Assembly (NCBI RefSeq): GCF_030027245.1 | Contig: NZ_JASERT010000001.1 | Coordinates: 2,720,501-2,784,500 of the forward strand | Direction of reading: 5' to 3' | Origin: Asticcacaulis sp. EMRT-3 | GTDB lineage: Bacteria > Pseudomonadota > Alphaproteobacteria > Caulobacterales > Caulobacteraceae | DNA length: 64,000 nucleotides | Made by a program: the position numbers and the translations under genes | Shown: one piece after another, positions 18,240 through 27,112 of the stretch | Layout: every line of letters starts with the position of its first letter | How positions within the stretch are numbered: the stretch's first letter is position 1 | The notes under the pieces: generated by a model | Database searches by the model: none | What the model was told of the DNA's origin: nothing | The model's input: only the letters and a program-made list of their open reading frames with translations

Positions 18240-18256
18240 TAGAAATGAGGCTTGCC

Positions 18257-18643
18257 ATGAAATCCCATTCCTTCCTGAAAGCTGCCGCCATCGCGGTTTC
18301 CCTGTCCGGTGCGGCGGTTGGCGCGATCTGCCTGACCACGGCCCCCGCCTATGCTGACATTGCCACGGCGAAGGCGCTGGTGGATGCCGCCAAGGCCACC
18401 GGTACGGTCGGTGAAATGAGCACCGGCTATCTCGGTTTCGTCAAGGACAGCGGCAGCAACGCCCTGAAGGTGGCGGTCGATGAGATCAATGCCGGACGCA
18501 AGCAGGTCTATGCCGAGGCAGCGGCCAAGAACGGCGTGTCGGCACAGGCTGCGGCCATTTCGGCCTATACTAATGTGATCGTGCCCCGGCTGAAATCGGG
18601 CGAATTTTACCAGAATGCGGCGGGCAACTGGGTTCAGAAATAG
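18257..18643 (+). CDS. ydbL: YdbL family (DUF1318) periplasmic protein
   Basis: A 128-residue secreted protein. The signal peptide ends at APAYA (about residue 34), followed by a helical domain containing GEMSTGYLGFV and 'VAVDEINAGRKQVYAEAA', the DUF1318 pattern. YdbL is thought to help assemble YnbE with YdbH. An in-frame ATG at 18245 exists, but the GAGG at 18248-18251 sits properly only for ATG 18257. A stem-loop terminator follows 22 bases after the stop, so the three-gene locus ends here. Confidence 0.88.
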   Translation: MKSHSFLKAAAIAVSLSGAAVGAICLTTAPAYADIATAKALVDAAKATGTVGEMSTGYLGFVKDSGSNALKVAVDEINAGRKQVYAEAAAKNGVSAQAAAISAYTNVIVPRLKSGEFYQNAAGNWVQK

Positions 18644-18664
18644 TCTCTGCCGCACCGGATCATG

Positions 18665-18698
18665 AAAAATCCCCGTGATCATGTCGCGGGGATTTTTT
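18665..18698. terminator. Rho-independent terminator after the ydbL homologue
   Basis: AAAAATCCCCG and CGGGGATTTTTT form a stem with an A-rich 5' side and a U-run at the 3' side. It would work in both directions, but only the plus-strand locus ends here. Confidence 0.85.
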
Positions 18699-18773
18699 AT
18701 GTAACCCTGGGCGGCACATATCCTGCATAGGCAGTTGCGAATTCCCATGTTGGGAGCCGAATTGGAACAGGTC

Positions 18774-19919
18774 ATGCCACAGGATCATCTCAAGCCGCTC
18801 ACCTCGCTGCGTTTCTTCGCCGCCACCTGGGTCGTGCTCTATACCTATATTCACGAGCTGAAGGGCGCGTTTGACATAGGCGTGTTCGACAAGGGCTATC
18901 TCGGCGTCGATCTGTTCTTCATCCTGTCGGGTTTTATCCTGTCCTATGTCTATCTCGAAGCCTTTGGCGAGCGCCGGTTTACCTATGGCCAGTTCATCGT
19001 GCACCGGCTGGCGCGCATCTATCCCCTGCATATCGCCACGCTCGGCTTCACCCTGCTGCTGATCGCCGCCGCCGCCCTGAAGGGGCTGCATCTCGATCCG
19101 AATGCCGATAACTGGGCAGCCCTGCCGGCGCATCTGTTCCTCGTTCAGGCCTGGGGACTGGCGCCCACGGCTTCGTTCAATCATCCGTCCTGGTCGATCT
19201 CAGCCGAATGGTTCGCCTATCTGACCTTCCCGGTCACCGCGATGCTGGCCATCGCCTTGCGCAAACGCCCGATGGTGGCGGTGGGACTGGCTATGGGCTT
19301 TATGGCCGTGATCTATACCGTGTTTCAGGCCATATCCGGTTTTCCGCTGACTGAGGCCACCTTCCAGTGGGGGGCTTTACGTATCGTGCCGTGCTTCCTG
19401 TACGGCAGCGCGCTGTTCCTGGCATGGCGCGCCGGTGCCGTGGCGCGGCCGCGTGTGGCTCTGGCCGGTGCGGTGATTGCCAGCCTGACCGTGATCTTTG
19501 CGGCCAGTTTTGCACCGTCGGATCTGTTGATCGTGCTGGCGCTCGGCCTGCTGGTTCTGTCGCTGGCCGGACTGGCGCCGAAGCCAGGTGAAAGCGGCCT
19601 CCTGTCCAGCCGTGTGCTCATCTATCTCGGCGAAATCAGCTTCGCCACCTATATGATCTATGTGCCGTGGAAGTGGGTTTATCTGAAAGGCGTGGACAGG
19701 CTGCTCGGCCTCGAAGGTCATGGTCTGCCGTTTGTCTGGTGGCTGGCCGGACTGCTGGCCCTGGTGCCCTTATCGATGCTGGCACATCATCTGGTGGAGC
19801 GCCCGTGTCGCAAGATTGTGCGGTACTATGGTGAAAAGTGGCTAAAATCGGGCACTTACGCAAAAGTGAACAGGGTTAATTTTCTACACCAGCCGCACGA
19901 AAAGAGGTTTGAAAATTAA
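18774..19919 (+). CDS. Acyltransferase 3 family membrane protein
   Basis: An integral membrane acyltransferase of about 381 residues with about ten hydrophobic segments. The N-terminal LTSLRFFAATWVVLYTYIHE, 'GYLGVDLFFILSGFILSYVY' and RLARIYPLHIATL are the signatures of the OafA/NodX-type O-acyltransferase family, which modifies sugars, lipopolysaccharide or other envelope glycans. The frame is open from a TTG at 18735 and an ATG at 18747; I choose ATG 18774 because it gives the usual family N-terminus and has GGAACAGG just upstream. No glycan cluster surrounds it, so the acceptor is unknown. Confidence 0.87.
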   Translation: MPQDHLKPLTSLRFFAATWVVLYTYIHELKGAFDIGVFDKGYLGVDLFFILSGFILSYVYLEAFGERRFTYGQFIVHRLARIYPLHIATLGFTLLLIAAAALKGLHLDPNADNWAALPAHLFLVQAWGLAPTASFNHPSWSISAEWFAYLTFPVTAMLAIALRKRPMVAVGLAMGFMAVIYTVFQAISGFPLTEATFQWGALRIVPCFLYGSALFLAWRAGAVARPRVALAGAVIASLTVIFAASFAPSDLLIVLALGLLVLSLAGLAPKPGESGLLSSRVLIYLGEISFATYMIYVPWKWVYLKGVDRLLGLEGHGLPFVWWLAGLLALVPLSMLAHHLVERPCRKIVRYYGEKWLKSGTYAKVNRVNFLHQPHEKRFEN

Positions 19920-19969
19920 TCTTTCTGTTGTACCCAAGACACGGAGTCACAAATCACGGAGTTGAGTGC

Positions 19970-20824
19970 GTGAAAAAAACCGTGTCGGCGTTCGCTTTTG
20001 CCATGATCACCCTATGCACTGCCAGTCCGCTTTATGCGCGGACGGTGAGCCATGCGAAAGCCCGTTCTTCGCACCATGTTTCTGCCTCAACCCCTTATTT
20101 GCAATGCGTTACCTTTGCCCGTCAGTTAAGCGGAATCCAGATTTTCGGCGATGCCTGGACCTGGTGGGAAAAGGCGACCGACAAGTATGATGAAGGCCAT
20201 GCGCCCAAGCCCGGCGCGGTTCTCGTCTTCCGTCCGCAGGGCAAGATGCGCCTCGGCCATGTTGCGGTCGTGACGCAAATTATCACCAATCGCTACATCC
20301 AGGTTACCCATGCCAACTGGTCGCCGATCAATGGCCGCCGGGGTCAGGTGGAAGATCACGTAAATGTGCTCGACGTGTCCGACAAGGGCGACTGGAGCAA
20401 GGTCAAGGTGTGGTACGGCCCGCTGAACGACCTCGGCACCACGGTCTATGACACCTATGGCTTCATCTATAATAATACGCCGCAAAAGGTGGCCGAGCCC
20501 GAAACCCAGCCGCAGACATCACCAATGGCCGCCCCGGTTCAGGTGGCCGTCACGGATACGCCGGCATCGATACCGGATGAGCTGAAAGCCGCGCTCACGC
20601 CCGGTAATACGCAAGGCTTCCTGAATGCGAAGGCCAGGCCGGTCACAGTATCGGCCCACGTCAAGGGCAAGGCCGCCGCCCAACTGGTGGCGCAGATCGA
20701 TAATGATGCGCCCGATGATTCGCCAAAGCCTGTGCTCAAGTCCGTTAGCCATAAGGCCCACGCTAAAAAAGCAGCGGAAAGCCATGCCAAACGCCGTCAT
20801 CATCCCGGCTTGCGTCATCGCTAA
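19970..20824 (+). CDS. Secreted CHAP-domain protein (putative peptidoglycan hydrolase)
   Basis: A 284-residue exported protein with a GTG start preceded by GGAG. The signal peptide is MKKTVSAFAFAMITLCTAS ending near LYA at residue 23. The CHAP domain follows: YLQCVTFARQLSG contains the catalytic Cys46, and GHVAVVTQI supplies His97, with HANWSP further on. CHAP enzymes are amidases or endopeptidases acting on cell-wall peptides. The C-terminal 100 residues are low complexity and end in a Lys/His-rich tail (KAHAKKAAESHAKRRHHPG), which may bind the wall or lipopolysaccharide. Similar short CHAP proteins are common in Caulobacterales. Confidence 0.85.
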   Translation: MKKTVSAFAFAMITLCTASPLYARTVSHAKARSSHHVSASTPYLQCVTFARQLSGIQIFGDAWTWWEKATDKYDEGHAPKPGAVLVFRPQGKMRLGHVAVVTQIITNRYIQVTHANWSPINGRRGQVEDHVNVLDVSDKGDWSKVKVWYGPLNDLGTTVYDTYGFIYNNTPQKVAEPETQPQTSPMAAPVQVAVTDTPASIPDELKAALTPGNTQGFLNAKARPVTVSAHVKGKAAAQLVAQIDNDAPDDSPKPVLKSVSHKAHAKKAAESHAKRRHHPGLRHR

Positions 20825-20932
20825 GGCCCGCGACGCAGCCAGGCCCCGATAACACCTGATCAAAGCTGATTGCGTGGCCCGGCCACAGCCTGTACAGGGC
20901 TTTCCGATCAACCGCCATGCACCGGGGGCAAC

Positions 20933-21925
20933 ATGTTCAGTCTGTATGCGGCGGGCCGCGACGCGGAAATCTGCACCGATCCCCATCAGGCGGACGCGGC
21001 TCTGTCGGAAGCGACCTGGCCGGACACGGTCTGGATCGACCTGCTCAAGCCGGTACGCGATGAAGAGCTGAAGCTGGAGGCGCGACTCGGCGTGCAATTG
21101 CCGACGCGCGAAGACATGGCCGAGATCGAAGCGTCGAGCCGGCTCTATCTCGAAGACGGAGCGGCCTTCATGACCGCCCAGATCGTCTTTTTCGGCGGGC
21201 AGGCCCATTTGCAGAGCGGGCCGGTCACCTTTGTGCTGGCCGGGCAGCGTCTCGTCACCATCCGCTATGTCGAGCCGGCCTCTTTCACCATTTTCCGCGA
21301 TCACACCCTCAAGCAGCCGCTCCTCTGCGCTGATGGGCCGGCTACCTTCCTCAATCTGCTGGATGTGATCATCGACCGCACCGCCGACCTGATCGAAAAG
21401 ACGCAGGGCGGCATCGACGAATTGTCGCGCTCGATCTTCACGTCGCGCCGTCACAAGCGGCTGGAAGACGTACTGATCCAGCTTGGCAATGCCCAGAACG
21501 ACATCGTCAAGATCCGCGATTCGCTCGTCACCTTCGCGCGCCTGACCGCCTTCGCCGCCGGGCTTGATCCGGCCCTGACACGCGGCAAGGCGACCGGCAG
21601 CCAGGATTTTCAGGATCGCCTGCATACGATGAGCCAGGACGTGGCTTCGCTAAGTGACCACGCCACCTATGTGTCGGGCAATATCGCCTTTCTGCTCGAT
21701 GCGGCGCTGGGCCTGATCAATGTCGAGCAGAATTCGGTGATGAAGGTGATTTCGGTCACCTCGGTGGTGTTTCTGCCGCTGACCCTGATCGCATCGATCT
21801 ACGGCATGAATTTCGACCACATGCCCTTTTTGCACAATCCCGATGCCTTCTGGGCGTCGCTGATCATCATGTTCGCCATTGCGGTGGCGCTGGTCTGGTG
21901 GTTCCGCGCCAAGCGCTGGGTATAG
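20933..21925 (+). CDS. corA: CorA family magnesium/cobalt transporter
   Basis: A 330-residue divalent-cation channel subunit. The long cytoplasmic domain ends in the stalk helix, followed by two C-terminal membrane segments. The signature YGMNF is at about 290-294, after 'VISVTSVVFLPLTLIASIYG', and the protein ends with basic residues (WWFRAKRWV), all as expected. The frame begins at a TTG at 20870, but ATG 20933 is preceded by GGGGG and gives a normal N-terminus. Substrate choice between Mg, Co, Ni and Zn cannot be settled by sequence; zinc-exporting relatives (ZntB) are possible. Confidence 0.9.
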   Translation: MFSLYAAGRDAEICTDPHQADAALSEATWPDTVWIDLLKPVRDEELKLEARLGVQLPTREDMAEIEASSRLYLEDGAAFMTAQIVFFGGQAHLQSGPVTFVLAGQRLVTIRYVEPASFTIFRDHTLKQPLLCADGPATFLNLLDVIIDRTADLIEKTQGGIDELSRSIFTSRRHKRLEDVLIQLGNAQNDIVKIRDSLVTFARLTAFAAGLDPALTRGKATGSQDFQDRLHTMSQDVASLSDHATYVSGNIAFLLDAALGLINVEQNSVMKVISVTSVVFLPLTLIASIYGMNFDHMPFLHNPDAFWASLIIMFAIAVALVWWFRAKRWV

Positions 21926-21942
21926 GTTTCAGGTACATTCGA

Positions 21943-23142
21943 TCAGGCGCGCTCGGTGAGGGTGTAGTTACAGCCCTTGTCACGGACATGATCGAGCACG
22001 GCTTCCAACATGCGCGCCCGCGTCAGGTCGGCATTGATCAGGCTGGCATAGGGCAGGCGGGCGCGCGACAGATCGCTGCGCAGGATGCGGCCTGCGCCCA
22101 GTTCGAGCGGGCCGAGATTAGCTCCTTCGAGATTGGCGTGGCCGAGTTTGGCACCGATCAGGCGCGCGCCGCGTAAATCGGCCCCGCTCAGATTGCAGCG
22201 ACGCAGATCGGCATTGACGAGATTAGCGCCCTGCATCTCGATACCGCTCAGATCGAGGCCGAAAAAGACGCCATTCTCGGCCTCCAGCGTGGACAGGCTG
22301 CGTTTGCGCAGGTCGTCCGCCAGGCGGAAATCGACGCCGTTCAGGATTTGCCGCGTGCCTTGTGCGCCACCGGTTTTGACCCAGGCCTCGTGGCTGGCGA
22401 TGCATTCGATCAGCGGGTGATCGTCGATATAGACCGGTTGCGGGCCATCGAGCACGCCGGTCTTGTCGGCTTCGCTGAAATTGCAGCCCGCCGTGGTGGT
22501 ATCGACCATGATGGCGTCGGTCAGATCGGCCCCGGTCAGGTCGGCGCTGGTCAGATTGGCGCCGCTGAGATTGGCGCTCGACAGATTGGCCTTGCGCAGC
22601 TTGGCCTGCGACATGACCGCGCCACTCAGATTGGCGTCGCGGAAATCGGTGGCGACGGCCTGGGTGCCGTTCATGCGCGCCCCCGACAGGTCGGCCCCGG
22701 TCAGGACAGCGTAATCGAGTTCGCCCGGCCGCTTTTCGTGCTTCATCAGGCGCAGCCCCTGCTTTTCGTCCTTGAAGGCAATACTGCCTTCGCGCAGGTC
22801 ACAGCCGATCAGGCTGGCGGCGGTCAGGTTGGCCCCGCGCAGGCAGGCCCCGCGCAGATCGGCGCGATCAAGGCGGGCAAAACGCATATCGGCATTGCGC
22901 AGATCGGCACCATACAGATTGGCGCGGATGAAATTGGCGTCGCGCAAGGCCGCCCCGTAGAGCCGCGCCCCGGTCAGATTGGCGTCGCTTAAGTCAACGC
23001 CTTCCAGCTTGACGCCGGTCAGGTCGATATAGCTGAGATTGGCGATACGGTCGCCGGGCCGCCGGGCCTTGAACATGGTGTGCAGTTCAAGAATATGATG
23101 CAGGGACGCCTGATCGAGGTTTTGCAGGGTGGCGGCGGACAT
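21943..23142 (-). CDS. Pentapeptide-repeat protein, two-block architecture (paralogue 1)
   Basis: A 399-residue protein made of A(D/N)LXX repeats that should fold as right-handed quadrilateral beta-helices. It has an N-terminal helical cap (about 1-40), a first repeat block to about residue 230, a non-repeat linker of about 70 residues containing HEAWVKTGGAQGTRQ and 'VDFRLADDLRKRSLSTLEAE', then a second repeat block to the end. The same layout, including a break with LREG in the first block, occurs in the paralogue at 37449-38702. Cytoplasmic, with no signal peptide. Function unknown; pentapeptide proteins range from gyrase mimics to scaffolds. Lies next to corA, convergent with it. Confidence 0.85.
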   Translation of the reverse strand: MSAATLQNLDQASLHHILELHTMFKARRPGDRIANLSYIDLTGVKLEGVDLSDANLTGARLYGAALRDANFIRANLYGADLRNADMRFARLDRADLRGACLRGANLTAASLIGCDLREGSIAFKDEKQGLRLMKHEKRPGELDYAVLTGADLSGARMNGTQAVATDFRDANLSGAVMSQAKLRKANLSSANLSGANLTSADLTGADLTDAIMVDTTTAGCNFSEADKTGVLDGPQPVYIDDHPLIECIASHEAWVKTGGAQGTRQILNGVDFRLADDLRKRSLSTLEAENGVFFGLDLSGIEMQGANLVNADLRRCNLSGADLRGARLIGAKLGHANLEGANLGPLELGAGRILRSDLSRARLPYASLINADLTRARMLEAVLDHVRDKGCNYTLTERA

Positions 23143-23240
23143 GCGGCGCTTTCAGATTGTGATCACGTCACCTCTATAAGCGCGGCTTCTGAGTCGTTAC
23201 AAGCGCATCCGTAAGGGAAGCGCTCTCACGCCGGATTGTG

Positions 23241-23726
23241 TCAGCCCGCCGTCTGGCAGGCGCGGCACAGCCCGCGCGCTTCCAGGGTGACGCGCGTCAC
23301 CTGAAAGCCGTTGCGCGCGGCGCTGGCCTCGATGTCGGCCAGGGTCGGCAGGGCGATTTCCTCGCTGGAGCCGCAGCACTCGCACAGTAAAAAGCCCGCC
23401 GTATGGGCGTGATCGCGTGTGTCGCAGGCCACGAAGGCATTGAGGCTCTCGATGCGGTGGATCAGCCCCATCTGCTCCAGGAAGCTGAGGGCGCGGTACA
23501 CGGTGGGCGGCTTGGCCGCGCCATCGGGGTGGAAACGGTCGATGACATCATAGGCCTTGATCGGGCCGCTGGCCTCGAGGATCAGCTCATAGGTGCGCAG
23601 GCGCGACGTGGTCATGCGCTCGCCGGAATCGACGCACAGGGCCTGGGCCTCCAGCAGGCGCGCGGCCTTATCGACCGGTTTCAGGTCATGATCGTGATCG
23701 TGGGTATGTTCGCATAGATGGCTCAT
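23241..23726 (-). CDS. zur: Fur-family transcriptional regulator, probably Zur
   Basis: A metal-responsive repressor of 161 residues. The winged helix includes RLRTYELILEASGPIKAYD and PPTVYRALSFLEQMGLIHR. The sensor site is suggested by Cys101 and the DHAH motif (105-108). A structural zinc site is formed by Cys115/Cys118 and Cys154/Cys157. The His-rich N-terminus (HTHDHDHD) and the CxxC pairs fit zinc-sensing Zur better than iron-sensing Fur. ATG 23726 has an AGAGGG ribosome site; longer in-frame starts lie inside the promoter region. Divergent from a TonB receptor with an AT-rich palindrome between them, so control of that gene is likely. Confidence 0.87.
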   Translation of the reverse strand: MSHLCEHTHDHDHDLKPVDKAARLLEAQALCVDSGERMTTSRLRTYELILEASGPIKAYDVIDRFHPDGAAKPPTVYRALSFLEQMGLIHRIESLNAFVACDTRDHAHTAGFLLCECCGSSEEIALPTLADIEASAARNGFQVTRVTLEARGLCRACQTAG

Positions 23727-23831
23727 CCCTCTAAAGTAGGACGAGTTGCAACTTTTCGCAACGGCAGAGGGTGTCGCAGGCGGGAAGCGTGCAAAATAGC
23801 CGAACAAAGTGTAATAATGTATCAAACCGGC

Positions 23832-23858
23832 TTGACGATGGTTACAATATTACATAAC
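23832..23858 (+). promoter_or_regulatory. Receptor promoter with candidate Zur operator
   Basis: TTGACG at 23832-23837 is a good -35 element. Right after it lies the partly symmetric sequence GTTACAATATTACATAAC (23841-23858), whose outer bases GTTA/TAAC match the form of alphaproteobacterial Zur boxes. It would block the promoter when bound. The centre is imperfect, so the operator call is tentative. Confidence 0.4.
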
Positions 23859-23896
23859 AGATGTGGCAACGCAACATATTCGCCGGAGCCTGCCGC

Positions 23897-26068
23897 ATGT
23901 CACCCACTTTCCGCCATCTTGTCCTTGCTGGCGCTTCTTTTTTGGCGCTTGGTGCCGGGCTTGCCCAGGCCCAGACGTCGACCCCGGCAGACTCAGGGAG
24001 TGCGACAGCGCAGACTGATGACAAATCAGGAGATGACAGGCCCACCGAGGTCATCGTGCGGGCGCGCAGGCTCGATGCGGCGCGCGACACGATCCAGCCC
24101 GATGTCGGCGGCTCCACCTATACCCTGCCGCAGGCTATGGTGAAGGCTCTGCCAGGTGGCGATAATGTCGGGCTTAATCAGGTGATTTTGCAGGCGCCGG
24201 GCGTGACGCAGGATTCTTACGGCCAGCTTCATGTGCGCGGCGATCATAATGGTCTGCAATACCGGCTGAACGGCGTCATCTTGCCGGAAGGCTTAAGCAA
24301 TTTTGGCGATGTGCTGAGCCCGCGCTTTGCCGCCAGCATCCAGTTGGTGACCGGAGCCCTGCCTGCCCAGTACGGACTGCGCACGGCGGGGGTGATCAAT
24401 ATGTCCACCCAGTCGGGCATCAAGAATGGCGGTACGATGTCGCTCTATGGCGGCAGTCACGGCCTTTACCAGCCCAGTATCACCTATGGCGGCAGCCACG
24501 GCAATGATACCTATTTCGGCTCGCTCAGCTATGAACAGTCGCAGCTTGGCATCGAAGCGCCTTACAATACGGGCACGCCTCTGCACGACCGCACAGCGCA
24601 GATTATGGGCTTTGGCTATTATGATCACCTGCTTGATGATACGAGCCGTATTTCGGTGATGGGCGGGGTGTCGGACCAGTCGTTCCAGTTGCCGAATACG
24701 CCGGGGCTTAATTCGGTCGATGACGGCGCGGGCTATCAGGTCAATGGCGTTGACAGTTTCAGCAGTAACGCACTCGACAGCCATCAGAAGGAAACCACCG
24801 ATTACGCGATTGTCTCCTATCTGAAAACGACCGGCGATTTTACCGGCCAGGTGTCGCTGTTCGCCCGCGCCTCGCGCCTGACCTATTATCCTGACTGGGA
24901 CGCCGAACTGGCCTTTAATGGTGTCAGCCAGGCTGCTGACAAGCGCGACACATCGGTGGGCTTGCAGGCCGAAGGGGCATGGACGATCACGCCGCGCAAC
25001 ACCCTGCGCGCCGGTCTGATCTTAAGCGGCGACCGCAGCGTGTCGCGCACCACCAGCCATGTGTTCGATCTGGATGGCTCAGGCGCGCAAACCTCCGATA
25101 CGCCGGTGGTGATTGTTGATAATGGCGCGAAATCCTCAGCCACTACCAGCCTTTACGTCCAGGATGAATGGATCGCCTTTACCGGGTTTACGCTCAATTA
25201 CGGCCTGCGTTACGATAAGCTCGATTCCTATCGCAGCGAAGATCAGCTCAGCCCGCGCATCAATTTTGTCTGGACGCCAGAAGGCTTCAAAGGCCTGACC
25301 CTGCATGGTGGCTATGCGCGTTATTTCACGCCGCCACCCTATGAACTGATCGCCGGTCAGACCCAGGCGCTGTTTGCGGGCACCTCGTTCGATCTGTCGG
25401 GCCAGAACGACCTGCCCTATGCCCAGCGCGACAACTATTATGACCTGGGCGTGCAGCAGCGCTTTGGCCCGCACCTGACTCTGGGTCTTGATGCCTATCA
25501 CCGCGTGGCGCGCTATCTGCTTGACGAAGGCCAGTTCGGGGCGCCGATTATCCTGACGCCCTTCAACTACAAATACGGCCGCAATACCGGCGTGGAACTG
25601 ACGGCCAATTACGAAAACGGCCCGCTGACCGCCTATGCCAATTACGCGGTTTCCGAAGCCAAGGGCCGCCAGATCGTGTCGTCGCAGTTCAATTTCTCAC
25701 CCGAAGATCAGGCCTATGCCGCCGATCACTTTATCTATGTCGATCATAACCAGACGACATCGGCTTCGATGGGCGTCACCTACCGGATCGGCAAGAGCCA
25801 TGTGTCGCTTGATGCCATCTATGGCAGCGGTTTGCGCACCGACGGCGGCGCACCGGACTTCATCCCCAACGGCGCGCGCCTGCCGGCCTATACTCAGGTC
25901 AATGCTTCGGTCAGCCATGATTTCGCGCGTGGCATTACGGTTCGGCTTGATGTCACCAATCTGTTCGACCGCGCCTATGAAATCCGCGATGGCGGCGGCA
26001 TCGGGGTGGGCGCGCCGCAATGGGGGCCGCGCCGTGGCGTCTTCGTGGGCTTAAGCAAGGACTTTTAA
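23897..26068 (+). CDS. TonB-dependent outer-membrane receptor, probably for zinc uptake
   Basis: A 723-residue receptor. The signal peptide ends at about LAQAQ (residue 26), then comes a TonB-box-like EVIVRARR, a plug domain with QLHVRGDHNGLQYRLNG and ELVTGA-like 'IQLVTGALPAQYGLRTAGVI', and a beta-barrel ending in the required aromatic residue (LSKDF). ATG 23897 is preceded by GGAG; an upstream in-frame ATG at 23861 lacks a site. Substrate assignment rests on the divergent zur gene and the AT-rich palindrome in the promoter, not on the receptor sequence. Iron or another chelate remains possible. Confidence 0.85.
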   Translation: MSPTFRHLVLAGASFLALGAGLAQAQTSTPADSGSATAQTDDKSGDDRPTEVIVRARRLDAARDTIQPDVGGSTYTLPQAMVKALPGGDNVGLNQVILQAPGVTQDSYGQLHVRGDHNGLQYRLNGVILPEGLSNFGDVLSPRFAASIQLVTGALPAQYGLRTAGVINMSTQSGIKNGGTMSLYGGSHGLYQPSITYGGSHGNDTYFGSLSYEQSQLGIEAPYNTGTPLHDRTAQIMGFGYYDHLLDDTSRISVMGGVSDQSFQLPNTPGLNSVDDGAGYQVNGVDSFSSNALDSHQKETTDYAIVSYLKTTGDFTGQVSLFARASRLTYYPDWDAELAFNGVSQAADKRDTSVGLQAEGAWTITPRNTLRAGLILSGDRSVSRTTSHVFDLDGSGAQTSDTPVVIVDNGAKSSATTSLYVQDEWIAFTGFTLNYGLRYDKLDSYRSEDQLSPRINFVWTPEGFKGLTLHGGYARYFTPPPYELIAGQTQALFAGTSFDLSGQNDLPYAQRDNYYDLGVQQRFGPHLTLGLDAYHRVARYLLDEGQFGAPIILTPFNYKYGRNTGVELTANYENGPLTAYANYAVSEAKGRQIVSSQFNFSPEDQAYAADHFIYVDHNQTTSASMGVTYRIGKSHVSLDAIYGSGLRTDGGAPDFIPNGARLPAYTQVNASVSHDFARGITVRLDVTNLFDRAYEIRDGGGIGVGAPQWGPRRGVFVGLSKDF

Positions 26069-26152
26069 CGCCTTCGGTCACAAGGCTTGCCGCATCCTAA
26101 GCCATGCGCTAGAAGCTTCATTCGTTTGTCTTTCAACATAAGCTTAAAAAAC

Positions 26153-26941
26153 ATGGCCCAAGAACCCACCAACGACGCTACGCTCTCAGGAAACGTCCTT
26201 TTCTACAAGTCGCCGGAACCGCTGAACCCTGAGGCGCACGCCGCCATGGGCATCAAGTCTGTGCCCAATCCGCACGCCTTCGTGGCCGAAACCAATGTCG
26301 TGCCGCTGACCGTTTCGGAATTTCCGGCGGCTTCGCTCAGCTATCCGATCGTCTTCATCGGTGAAAACTTCATGCCGGTGGCGGCGATGGGCCTGTCGGC
26401 CGGTCAGAACGTCTTCGTGTCGCCCGAAGGCGCGTTCCGGTCGGATTCCTACCTGCCGGCGTTTGCGCGCCGCTATCCGTTCGTCTTCGCCAATGACGAA
26501 GGCCAGGAGCGCATGATCCTGTGCATCGACACTTCGGCGCCGATGGTGGTGAAAACCAATCCCGACGTTGCCTTCTTCGCCGACGGCAAGGCTACGCCCT
26601 ATGTCGATAACGCCATGCAGTTCTGCTCGGATTTCGAAAACGAGCGCCGGCGCACCGAATCCTTCGTCAAGCTGCTGCGTGACCTGGAGTTGCTGGCACC
26701 GCGCGAAACCATCTACCGTCCGCAAAACCCGGACGGTTCGGCGGGTGAACCGCAGAAGATCGCCGAATATTTCGCGGTCGATGAAAAGAAGCTCGGCGAA
26801 CTGACCGGCGACAAGCTGGTGGAACTGCGCGACAATGGCGCGCTGACCCACATCTATGCCCACCTCAATTCGCTGCTGGCCTGGGATCGTCTGATCGCGC
26901 TCACCATCGAGCGTAACAACAACCAGCCCGTCGCCAACTAA
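26153..26941 (+). CDS. SapC family protein
   Basis: A 262-residue protein of the SapC family, named after an S-layer locus in Campylobacter and frequent beside TonB receptors in Caulobacterales and Sphingomonadales. The central 'YPIVFIGENFMPVAAMGLSA' and 'YLPAFARRYPFVF' are family hallmarks. There is no signal peptide, so it should act in the cytoplasm. The frame is open from 26087, but ATG 26153 gives the common N-terminus with VLFYKSPEPLNPEAHA. It follows the TonB receptor by 84 bases on the same strand, and a terminator closes the pair. Molecular function is unknown. Confidence 0.85.
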   Translation: MAQEPTNDATLSGNVLFYKSPEPLNPEAHAAMGIKSVPNPHAFVAETNVVPLTVSEFPAASLSYPIVFIGENFMPVAAMGLSAGQNVFVSPEGAFRSDSYLPAFARRYPFVFANDEGQERMILCIDTSAPMVVKTNPDVAFFADGKATPYVDNAMQFCSDFENERRRTESFVKLLRDLELLAPRETIYRPQNPDGSAGEPQKIAEYFAVDEKKLGELTGDKLVELRDNGALTHIYAHLNSLLAWDRLIALTIERNNNQPVAN

Positions 26942-26963
26942 GGTGATCAACAGGTTAAATAAG

Positions 26964-26994
26964 AAAAAGCTCCGGCAGCGTCCGGAGCTTTTTT
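26964..26994 (+). terminator. Rho-independent terminator after the SapC gene
   Basis: AAAAAGCTCCGG and CCGGAGCTTTTTT form a 12-bp stem with a six-base loop, followed by a U-run, 22 bases after the stop. Confidence 0.88.
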
Positions 26995-27039
26995 GTTTGT
27001 GGCGCTCGACCGGCATTCGGAATTGCGGCGGAAGACGCG

Positions 27040-27112
27040 GCCCTCTTTACCCCACCGTCACCTTCGCTGCGCTCGCTGCCACCTCCCCACGCTTCGCGCA
27101 GGGAGGAGGGTG
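27040..27112. repeat. Candidate dispersed palindromic repeat
   Basis: The stretch CCCCACCGTCACCTTCGCTG to GGGAGGAGGGTG contains inverted short arms (CCTCCC against GGGAGG) and the GCTGCGCTCGCTGCCACC motif. It resembles intergenic repeats that I recall from many proteobacterial genomes. Only one copy is seen in this window, so repeat status is an inference. Confidence 0.4.
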
